The translations under genes were made by a program, and so were the position numbers. Positions 9,901 through 24,400 of a DNA stretch of 54,019 nt are shown piece by piece. The stretch is taken from IMG/VR virus record IMGVR_UViG_3300046804_002652, positions 1-54,019 of that record. The stretch is one strand, 5' to 3'. The stretch comes from a virus. Position 1 is the stretch's first letter; each line of letters begins with the position of its first letter. The notes under the pieces were generated by a model, which was not told the DNA's origin, searched no databases, and saw only the letters and a list, made by a program, of their open reading frames with translations.

Positions 9901-10689
9901 TTTTATTCGAATGTCGGTTATTCTTCCCCCGAAGAACGTCCCAGCCGTAGCTACCCTATCTCGGCCAATATACAAACTACTGGAATCAGAGAATGTTGCT
10001 GCGCATGTACCAGTACCGACGGCCGCACCGTCAATGTATATTACAAGGCCGTTTGCGGCAGTAGAACTTCTAACGATTGCAACATGATACCATTGATCTC
10101 TATTGAGAACGGTCGATCCCGTCGTAGTAAGGTTACCGACAGCATCGTAGAATGCTAATTGATACGATGTGTTGATTAATACTGTCCACCCTGTACCAGC
10201 TGTTGTTGCTGCAGCATTTCCACGTCCCATAACGTAGTTTTGCGTTGCATCCTGACGTTGCAATTTGATCCAAAACTCAATAGTAAATGGGTTAGCACCA
10301 AATTGAAGACCGGTCGTGTCTGTTACCGTTATGTAACCATCCTCGTGGAATGCAGTGCACCAATCAGTATAACGCGGACCAAAGTGAGATGGCATCGGAG
10401 TTTTGTTATATGCGGTCTGTCCCAACATTTCGTGCCAATTGCTTGCAGAATAATCTTTTAAAATCCAGTTGTTTGCATCTAGGCCAGTATATTGGAGAAA
10501 CACCTTATCGTAATAAGGATCAGCATCTCCATCTACCCATCTCACGTTAGTTCTGTTATTAGAAATTTCTAACGAAGGGCGTTGAATTGTTTCTATGGCG
10601 CTAATGTCATTGAGGTCGAATACCCCAGACGCTTGCATTCCATTTGTCTCATTGAGAGCACCAATAACTCTACCGTTTTTCCTTGTCAT
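6904..10689 (-). CDS. Multi-domain LamG/concanavalin-like lectin adhesin (1261 aa)
   Basis: The protein carries five tandem LamG-like (Laminin_G_3, concanavalin A-like) domains. Each has the hallmark strand 'F(T/S)(I/V)E-W' and, about 60 residues on, 'W-H(V/I)A(I/V)-R' plus a 'Y(I/M)(D/N)G' strand. The hallmark strands read PFTIEFWIKL (about residue 134), AFTVEAWVYI, DFSIEFWIKN, PWTIEMFVYW and VTFEMWACYM. The N-terminus MTRKNGRVIGALNETNGMQA matches that of the 265-residue Gly-rich protein, suggesting a common attachment domain. The family binds glycans or proteins, so host-surface recognition is the likely role. The start overlaps the stop of the 122-residue gene by one base. Confidence 0.85.
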   Translation of the reverse strand: MTRKNGRVIGALNETNGMQASGVFDLNDISAIETIQRPSLEISNNRTNVRWVDGDADPYYDKVFLQYTGLDANNWILKDYSASNWHEMLGQTAYNKTPMPSHFGPRYTDWCTAFHEDGYITVTDTTGLQFGANPFTIEFWIKLQRQDATQNYVMGRGNAAATTAGTGWTVLINTSYQLAFYDAVGNLTTTGSTVLNRDQWYHVAIVRSSTAANGLVIYIDGAAVGTGTCAATFSDSSSLYIGRDRVATAGTFFGGRITDIRIKNSAVYSAAFTRPSAALDMTGSLYSLSVTSYNHQVVPAVQPQTKTVTINNSTWRDIDSPYLANTAAIITGHGATSIYNVTDNGWLKMYDAKPSVTNMRFGLNAFTVEAWVYITNQGGGTYGGIIGKGTGNVGVAGTGWNFWINNTTIAWSDVGTTLTSSTVGDMRGGWHHIAAVREGTGTNQFKMYIDGALVYTGTVATNYSGTEETRLFSTRTSDYYLWGYCSMLRVSNNARYTAAFTSSQSILDTVGTVDANTALLTCTCGTEELRAHHLHYLNTGKARNIASWRRENEVRYGQHHPTTRTGSGSFYCVGNNNEKLIANTANSDWNFGTGDFSIEFWIKNKWGGGFGGSADMKVILDGRSNFNDTGLAITHNWTSRSFCVITANRPILTDDTVQFQRHMWNHVVVQRTAGNMALYMNGRKVQEAAYANSIANQAKLYIFNGSYPNIHYNSSQSGTWMSDLRILKGSSAYGVYTATGNTNPDAIRVPTSPLTAISNTTLLTLNKPILWDYSGRGNMVTWPRADYGTGGGWDIYASTETPYQGVEYDRTALIHGIVHDNYCGHSGYGVVHDSSIQQDTSFITRMSGPWTIEMFVYWHNSNPSAPTAYGEYAYTATSAGHEGFDIRMGYGSGAASYNNVSFAFYTAHNSAVQWLVTSDTSNTTIQSHSWNHIAIQYDPTKTNKMALFVNGFRKTTAAAFSAGQKVYNTYKLSQSNAGQGGLRISKTARYDNDQATYTIPTRNYLLDGNTVFQSTIDSPFMERAMNSGIFHYGVMPSTEVKKFGNGSIKFTNKESTFVDRMYCTNYYWAVRAMDIEQADVTFEMWACYMDATAGGRAINASGSILMHWTNYLQIRVNSSGYWVCAQCDGTTDRQTITTTVLAATKTGGTMDHLVVQRKGGNFQFFVNGIQRGEFFGNSPGTVTAGGFTGTDYYSPNFYSIDNFHIGCDYNQTQATAWCGYIQDFRATRIARYDTKLVNGVATMVHRGTTAPALPTRLYPTK

Positions 10690-11039
10690 TAGCTGATTAC
10701 CTCATAAGAGCAGGTTGCAATCAGCCCCGTGGCTGCTCCATATATTCTTAACGTATCGCTTTCTTCAAGATATATTGCCGTATCTTTTGCCAACAATACG
10801 ACTGTAGATTGTGCTGGAACTATAACATTATATGCAATTGGGTAAGATGTAGCACTACGGTAAAATTCAAGATAAACACCAATACCGGTACCTGTGTTAT
10901 TAGTCACCATTACAGTATTGATTTTATAAACGGAGTTAGCAACGCTGTTAGTCACTAGCGTTGCTGCAGTCGTTGTAACTGTATAAGGAGTAGTTCTTCC
11001 GTAGATCGTTGTTACGTTTACTATATTAGGTGCTGCCAT
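10689..11039 (-). CDS. Small beta-rich structural protein, paralogue of the 116-aa protein
   Basis: The start is placed at the ATG at 11039 (MAAPNIVNVTTIYGRTT); an upstream TTG at 11057 would only add six residues and lacks support. The GGGGGA run just upstream is the likely ribosome-binding site. The 116-residue product matches the 12057-12407 gene along its length: both have a VTTT stretch, a VMVTNNTG/LMVTNITG core, a VPA(Q/Y)...V/IDVL strand and a Y-LEE/LKEGD(T/K) loop. The fold looks all-beta with no catalytic motif. It precedes the LamG adhesin as its paralogue precedes the Gly-rich protein, so both may act as a fibre base or connector. Confidence 0.65.
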   Translation of the reverse strand: MAAPNIVNVTTIYGRTTPYTVTTTAATLVTNSVANSVYKINTVMVTNNTGTGIGVYLEFYRSATSYPIAYNVIVPAQSTVVLLAKDTAIYLEESDTLRIYGAATGLIATCSYEVIS

Positions 11040-11040
11040 T

Positions 11041-11250
11041 TTATCCCCCAAATACAATAGACATTGCTATTGCTTTTCCTGTTGTGAATCCCGGAGCCCA
11101 ATAGTTGTTTCCTGACGCATCCGATGTTAATACTTGTGTGTTGGACCCCAACGACCCGTTAGCCGCAATACCAGTCGATACTGTAACTCGATTGAACGTG
11201 TAGTTAGCAGTAGTGTCAATGTTGCTTGGTTTTATTCTCGTTGTTGTCAT
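11041..11250 (-). CDS. Minimal fibre-like protein with shared N- and C-terminal motifs (69 aa)
   Basis: Only 69 residues. The first ~50 (MTTTRIKPSNIDTTANYTF, then ANGSLGSNTQVLTSDASGN) match the N-terminal attachment block of the 859- and 272-residue collagen-like proteins. The last ten, AIAMSIVFGG, match the end of the 2416-residue collagen fibre ([10 protein letters not shown]). It therefore looks like a fibre with its shaft removed: base plus tip motif and nothing between. It could be a functional adaptor, or a deletion derivative kept because it still assembles. The gene is intact and packed one base from its neighbour. Confidence 0.65.
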   Translation of the reverse strand: MTTTRIKPSNIDTTANYTFNRVTVSTGIAANGSLGSNTQVLTSDASGNNYWAPGFTTGKAIAMSIVFGG

Positions 11251-11259
11251 TTTATTTCC

Positions 11260-12057
11260 TTAGCCTACAAAGTTGTTAGCTGTCGTCGATGTGAATGTGT
11301 GTATAGTGAATCCGTTAGCAGAGGACACTGTGCCGCCTGTACCACGCTGCGCGCCTGCATAAGCGATTATCACAACTCCCGAACCTCCTGAGGTACTCGA
11401 TCCAGATCCTTGGCCACCACCGCCACCACCTAAACCATTGGTACCGTTTGTGGAGGCTGCACCACCGCCTCCGGTACCACCAGTACCAGCACTACCGCCA
11501 CCACCACCGCCACCATACGTGACTCCATTAACTGCAGCCCACGTATATCCAGGTCCTCCATTTGAACCTGATGGTGCATTACCGCCTGCTCCAGCGCCAC
11601 CACCAACTTGGTATTGTCCGGAAGGAGTAGTACCACCTAGATAATCTGCATTATTGGCTCCATAAAGAGATGTGCTATTGGAAGCAAGACCACCATAAGC
11701 TGTAATCGTAGTTATGTTTGGGCCAGAAAGAGTACTGTTACCTCCAGCACCAGGCGTCAACGTTTGAGCTGTTCCTCCTGCGCCGGCTGTAGCAACGTAT
11801 GTGTAACCAATACCTACGGTCATTGTACCAGCTCGTGCAACCCCTCCGGCACCTCCAGCACCGTAGTTGACCGCTGCGGTTCCTCCAGACGCTCCACCGC
11901 CTCCCCCAACGAGCAAGTAATTAACAATATATCCAGCACCAACCCATGCGGCAGAATTCAACTGCATCGTGACTTCATTGACGCCGTAGATTCCTTGAGC
12001 TCCCGTAACGGAAACGTTTGCTCGAGGTCCAATAATGCTGCCGTTAACACGTCTCAT
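11260..12057 (-). CDS. Gly-rich adhesin-type protein (265 aa)
   Basis: The N-terminal ~30 residues (MRRVNGSIIGPRANVSVTGA) are paralogous to the start of the LamG adhesin. From residue ~48 the protein is dominated by Gly runs: LLVGGGGGASGG, GAGGAGGVARAG, GGGGGGGSAGTGGTGGGG and GLGGGGGGQG. It ends with a beta strand phrase GVVIIAYAGAQRGTGG and a short tail. Gly-rich sandwich regions of this type form receptor-binding tips in T-even adhesins (gp38) and many marine phage fibres. Receptor recognition is inferred. The start overlaps the stop of the 116-residue gene by one base. Confidence 0.7.
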   Translation of the reverse strand: MRRVNGSIIGPRANVSVTGAQGIYGVNEVTMQLNSAAWVGAGYIVNYLLVGGGGGASGGTAAVNYGAGGAGGVARAGTMTVGIGYTYVATAGAGGTAQTLTPGAGGNSTLSGPNITTITAYGGLASNSTSLYGANNADYLGGTTPSGQYQVGGGAGAGGNAPSGSNGGPGYTWAAVNGVTYGGGGGGGSAGTGGTGGGGAASTNGTNGLGGGGGGQGSGSSTSGGSGVVIIAYAGAQRGTGGTVSSANGFTIHTFTSTTANNFVG

Positions 12058-12407
12058 TAAGCCAATGCCTCCCAGCTAGCTGTAAGGTGGATTGTTGTAC
12101 CAGCAGAAGCTAATGCAGTAATCTTATCGCCTTCTTTTAAATAGAAGGCTTTATTGAGAACATCAATAGCAGCATATGCTGGTACGGCAGTAGTGTATAG
12201 CAAGTATATTGTAGTTGCCGAAACAGAGTCGTAGTACCCTACAGTCACGTTTGCTGAAGCACCAGTTATATTAGTCACCATCAAATGGTTCACCTTATTA
12301 ACCGTCGAAGTTGTAGTTGTAATTATATCTTGCGATGTTGTGGTAAGCACTTTACCAGTGCTCGAACCATTCAACGTACTCAACGACTTTATATTAAGCG
12401 TTGCCAT
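12057..12407 (-). CDS. Small beta-rich structural protein (116 aa)
   Basis: An all-beta protein starting MATLNIKSLSTLNGSSTGKV, with a central LMVTNITGASANVTVGYY core and a C-terminal TIHLTASWEALA. It is paralogous to the 10689-11039 product. It lies three bases after the 2416-residue fibre gene and overlaps the next gene by one base. It is the first gene of a three-gene cassette that appears twice in this region. No family name is assigned; a connector or fibre-associated virion protein is inferred. Confidence 0.62.
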   Translation of the reverse strand: MATLNIKSLSTLNGSSTGKVLTTTSQDIITTTTSTVNKVNHLMVTNITGASANVTVGYYDSVSATTIYLLYTTAVPAYAAIDVLNKAFYLKEGDKITALASAGTTIHLTASWEALA

Positions 12408-12410
12408 TTA

Positions 12411-19661
<7,251 letters not shown>

Positions 19662-19706
19662 TCGTTTCCTACTTCAACATTATTATTGTTGTTCTGTCTA
19701 TCTGTA

Positions 19707-19714
19707 TATTTATT
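19707..19714 (-). promoter_or_regulatory. Possible late promoter octamer before the giant collagen fibre
   Basis: The minus strand reads AATAAATA, one base from TATAAATA. It lies in the 58-base gap before the 2416-residue fibre gene, about 46 bases upstream of its ATG. The gene has its own AGGA ribosome-binding site. The match is modest. Confidence 0.35.
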
Positions 19715-19719
19715 ACTTC

Positions 19720-20238
19720 TTATAACGACGGAACAAAAGCTGGAATTTCTGGCCAATTGTACGCCGTGCCGTCCAATGATAGGTCTTGATCTGGTATATT
19801 TCTTAGAGACTGTCTATAGTTGTGTAAATCTTGCATTTGTTGTTGCGTGAGGCTGGTAGGCTGGCTCATTAAAACTTGCTCACTGTGTCTCACGACTAAC
19901 CAATCGGTCGCAAAAAGTCTGCCCGTTCGAATGTCTCTCACCGTAACGGAAGGGGCTCCGCGCTCAATATCCTCTAAAGCAGCAGCGACAATCTCATCCT
20001 CATGTTCAAATAACCATGCGATTTCAGGTACATCTCTGCCAGATATTGTTTCCCCACCATCGCGTTCAACGACGAACATATTTCGACTTGATTCTATGGT
20101 GACAATTTTTGCTGTAGGAAATTCATGCGAAAACCCTGTTCCTAGTTCAAATATTTCCAAATTTGCAAATCCGTGGCTCACTTCATTAAGCCTAACGTAT
20201 ATATTTTTATTATAAAAATCAATTGTAATGAATGACAT
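19720..20238 (-). CDS. Putative tail-fibre assembly chaperone (172 aa)
   Basis: The C-terminal third (about residues 105-172) has the pattern of phage tail assembly chaperone domains (PF16778-type): TGRLFATDWLVVRHSEQ, then a QQQMQDLHNYRQSLRNIP helix, then NWPEIPAFV. These proteins help fold or trimerise tail fibres and are usually encoded next to their client. The N-terminal ~100 residues are a separate alpha/beta region with no recognised match. The start abuts the stop of the upstream collar-domain gene. The next gene downstream is the 2416-residue collagen fibre, so its client could be either neighbour. Confidence 0.65.
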   Translation of the reverse strand: MSFITIDFYNKNIYVRLNEVSHGFANLEIFELGTGFSHEFPTAKIVTIESSRNMFVVERDGGETISGRDVPEIAWLFEHEDEIVAAALEDIERGAPSVTVRDIRTGRLFATDWLVVRHSEQVLMSQPTSLTQQQMQDLHNYRQSLRNIPDQDLSLDGTAYNWPEIPAFVPSL

Positions 20239-21420
20239 TTATATTCCTTTGTATTGAATGAACGCTAGGTTGCATGTTCCTGGTTCAAAGCTATTCATAG
20301 TAGCAGTCCCTGTACCGCCGCCGTGATTGTGGTCTATAGAGAAGTTGGTATGAAGCGCATTGAACGCATTATCGCCGTTCCGATTACCGCCATAGTGAGT
20401 GTGGAGAAATGTATTATTAGCAATAGTCGCTGAAGTTACCTCTGCGTTGTGTGCAGAGGTAAGGACTATATCATGTGAGCCAGATACCTGGCCGTACCAA
20501 CCCCCAAGATAATAACCTCTCATGTCTGGAGTACCCAAAGTGCCGTCACATACACGCCAACCAGCTGGCAAATCTTTAGGCTGACCTCCGTATAAGATAA
20601 TCATACCGTATTCGATTGCTTCTTCAAACGGCGACACCCAGCCGTTTAGCATCTTACTTTTTAAGTACGTTCTCCACGTCATGCTTATAGCATGAGTGTG
20701 AGCTCCTCCATACTGCTCAAACCCCCACAAAGAAGCTGTACCTCCTGATGGAGGACGGCCGTTGTTTGTATTTCTGTGAGAGTGGTATCCCCCTGAAGTA
20801 GATGTTCCAGTCGTTGTAATTATTGCAGGGTCAAACGAATAAGATGAATTGTGCCCCCTGAAGTGAGCCTTATCTGCGGCTGTATCCGTATAATAAGTAG
20901 GCTTAACAAAATTCAGAGAGGATGGAGCAGTCTTGCGAAATACTATTGTGTAAGGAGGCAGCACATTTTTGATACTGCTGCACGTCACTACAGGAAATTT
21001 ATAATTAGGAGGGGGAGCGTAAGCAGCATCAATAGGTGCACCAAGCGTCAAAGAGTGGTTATGTGAGCCAGTAGTTAGATTTGCATTCCCTATTGTGTAG
21101 CTGTATATCGTCGACATTGTATACTCAGCAAACTGTACAATACCCATCGAAGCAGTACCATGACTTCCCGCTGATGCTGTTGTAAATGTAATAGAAACGT
21201 TTCCGCTAGCAACGTTCGTGGTGCCTATCTCTGTGTTACTACTAGCCCCTCTGACAAACATTCCAACGCAATTAGAATAATACGACCAACCTGTCGGTGC
21301 TGTAGCAGACGTGGACTGCAAGAACAATACTGCGTTTTTAGGAACGACGGCAGGCGTCTGCTGTATGTTTCTTCCATACGATCTAACAGAAGCGCCACCA
21401 AACGTTGATAATGTAGGCAT
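20239..21420 (-). CDS. Tail-collar/HxH tip protein (393 aa)
   Basis: Two collar-like units are visible. The first runs over about residues 30-165 (APTGWSYY, FVRGAS, LPPYTIVFRK). The second is clearer, about 272-393: YGMIILYGGQPKDLPAGW, VCDGTLGTPDMRGYYLGG, then NLAFIQYKGI. This is the phage tail collar (PF07484) layout. Five His-x-His motifs are present (120/122, 213/215, 241/243, 340/342, 364/366). In T4 gp37 tips and gp12, such motifs chelate metal along the trimer axis. A receptor-binding or tip protein that assembles with metal is inferred. It lies one base downstream of the 1884-residue collagen fibre and directly upstream of the putative chaperone. Confidence 0.8.
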   Translation of the reverse strand: MPTLSTFGGASVRSYGRNIQQTPAVVPKNAVLFLQSTSATAPTGWSYYSNCVGMFVRGASSNTEIGTTNVASGNVSITFTTASAGSHGTASMGIVQFAEYTMSTIYSYTIGNANLTTGSHNHSLTLGAPIDAAYAPPPNYKFPVVTCSSIKNVLPPYTIVFRKTAPSSLNFVKPTYYTDTAADKAHFRGHNSSYSFDPAIITTTGTSTSGGYHSHRNTNNGRPPSGGTASLWGFEQYGGAHTHAISMTWRTYLKSKMLNGWVSPFEEAIEYGMIILYGGQPKDLPAGWRVCDGTLGTPDMRGYYLGGWYGQVSGSHDIVLTSAHNAEVTSATIANNTFLHTHYGGNRNGDNAFNALHTNFSIDHNHGGGTGTATMNSFEPGTCNLAFIQYKGI

Positions 21421-21421
21421 A

Positions 21422-24400
21422 TTAAATAAAGAATGTTTGAGTTGCTAGCACCAAATACGTTGGAGATGCAGAGGTCTTTATAATTGTCAAAGTATACACA
21501 TCCATAGCACTACCTGTACCAATCGTTGGAGCTTGACCACCTTGCCATTTTGGAGTTACCGCAACGTTATCAATACGATACGATGTGGGGAAGTATCCTG
21601 TCGTAGCGTTATTGACCATGAATGCTATGGTGATGGAATCTCCAACCTGTGTTATATTATTGAATGTCGTGACGGAGTCCCCACGAATATTTAATATCCA
21701 GTCGTTTGTTGTGGGTGTTGTATAGTATATTACTGCCTTGCTATTTACGTCAATGTTAGTGATTGCCGTAGGAGCACCAGTCGTAATTATATTGGTTCTT
21801 TCGACAATCTCTTCGACTGTTGTAGTATTGGTAATCGATATACCTTTTTTGGCCTCGATAAGAGAATTTGCCGATACAATAGTAGAGTTTGCAGTAAATA
21901 CACTATTGACACTAAACTCATTGACACGCAAGAAGCTATTCGCTGCTGTACTACTAATTGTAATACTTGTTGAGTTGACAATTAGATGTCCATTCACCGC
22001 AACGAGCGACGTTGTGTTAGCTGCCATTACGTTAGCTACATCATTACCGACTGCAATTCCTGAGGTACTGATGACCAGATTAGAAGCTGCAGTTCCAATA
22101 CGCAACTCGGTTGCGCTCATAACTGCATTAGATGTTGCATTTCCTATACGAAGATCGCTTGTTGTCAATCTTCCATTTGCTGTACTGTTACCAATACCAA
22201 GCGATGTTGTATTAACGACAAATGCACCACCTAGAGCAGACGCTTGGGTAGTATTAGCATTAAACGTATTGAAAGTTGCATTTGTGCTTAGTGTTATTGC
22301 AGCAACATCTAATATGACGTTGGCAGACGTATTACCGAACGCAATAGTCGTTGTGTTGGCCAGCAGTACACGAGCACCCGAGTTACCAACTTGAATAATG
22401 GATGTATTAATCACACCATTCGATGTAGTGTTACCAAACGCTATGGCAGCATTAGCAAGATTGACATTTGACGAAGATGTGCCGACAGAAATTTGAGTAC
22501 CGAACTGACCATTAGACACAGTTAACTTGTCTGTAGCTAGTACAGCGTTTGTTCCTGTAGAACCAATCGTAATGCTATCACCAGTTTGAATTTGAGATTT
22601 AGTAATGAATGTATTGACGGTTGTGTTACCGACTGTCAATCTAAACGCGCTAGAGTCAAAAACAAACTGCTCCGATCCGCCATGGAAGTTACTAGCATTG
22701 AACTGTACCATGCCGTTGCTGCCACCAGGACCACCTGACGATGCTCCAGTACCAGGAACAATACGTCCAAATTCTACCCACTGTGAGCTATCAGCATCAA
22801 CGAAGTATGTGTATATCTTACCATCATCAGCATCAATCCATTGATCGCCGTCTTGTGGATCCAAGTGCGGTAATGACCCAAGCGTAATTTTATTACTACC
22901 CTTGAATCCTTTTTCACCCTTTTGACCTTTTTCGCCCTTGAGGTTATCTACGGTAAATTGAGTAGAGTCGCTGTTGGTGAATGTTGTGGTGTTAGTAGCA
23001 TCATCGAATACGGCGCTAAGAATACGCTCGCCTTTTTCGCCCTTCTGACCTTTCTCACCCTTTTCACCCTTTTGACCCTTTTCACCCTTAACACCTTCAA
23101 CAGTAAATGTCGAATCGTCGGAGTTAGTAAAAGTAATGATTGCTGTTGCAGTATCGTACGTTGCTGTCGCGACGCGCTCACCCTTCTGACCCTTCTGACC
23201 TTTAACGCCTAATACACTGAAGGTACTTGTATCAGAGTTAGTGAAGGTAATTGAGTTCTCAATATCACTGAAAACAGCCGTCGATACACGCTCACCCTTT
23301 TGTCCCTTTTGGCCTTTGATACCAATAACAGTGAATGTAGATCCATCGCTGTTGGTGAATTCGAGACCGTTAGTAGCATCATTGAACGATGCAGAACTAA
23401 CACGTTCTCCTTTTTCACCCTTTTGGCCTTTTTGACCTTTGACGCCATTTACGGTAAATGTCGAACCATCACTATTAGTGAATGTAGTAATGTTTGTAGC
23501 ATCATCAAATACGGCAGTCTGTACGCGTTCACCTTTTTGACCTTTAATACCAGCAACCGTGAATGTGGATGCATCACTATTGGTGAAGGTCAGAGAGTTG
23601 GTTAGGTTATCGAACGCGACAGATGTAACTCGTTCGCCCTTTTGACCTTTCAGTCCACTTACGGTAAACGTTGTTGTGTCGGTGTTAGTGAACGTTGTTG
23701 TGTTGGTTAAGTTGTCAAAGACGGCAGTATCAATGCGCTCGCCTTTTTCACCCTTTTGTCCTTTTTGACCTTTAACACCAACAACCGTAAACGTACTACT
23801 ATCAGTATTTGTGAAGGTTAACTTATTTTCAGTATCATTATACGCAACGGAATTGACACGTTCACCTTTCTGACCTTTAACGCCAGTAACGTCATGCGTA
23901 CTACCATCGCTGTTCGTGAAAGTAAGAGTGTTGTTCGCATCCGTAAATGCGGAGGAACTTACACGTTCGCCTTTCTGTCCTTTATCGCCCTTGACGCCAG
24001 TAACACTGAATGTAGTATTATCAGTGTTAGTGAATGTTATTGAGTTTGTTCCATCAACATACGTTGCTGACTGAACGCGTTCACCTTTTTGGCCCTTTTG
24101 ACCGACATCGCCAGTCCTAGCAAAGGTAACTACAATAGATGCAGCATCATCAAACGATGCAACCGATCCTGACAAATAAACAACAGGTACACGAATATAT
24201 CCAGCAAATACAGACATAACGTCTGTGATTGCATACATTACAAACTGTGCAGGATTATTTGGGTTACTGATCTTTATATGGCCTTTGATCTCAGACGTAG
24301 AGTCGTCAATCGTTTGCAAATATGAAAGAATAGTAGTTGAATTTTTATCGACCGGATCAATGAAGATACGATCGCTTAACGGGAAAGTAATTCCGTTAAC

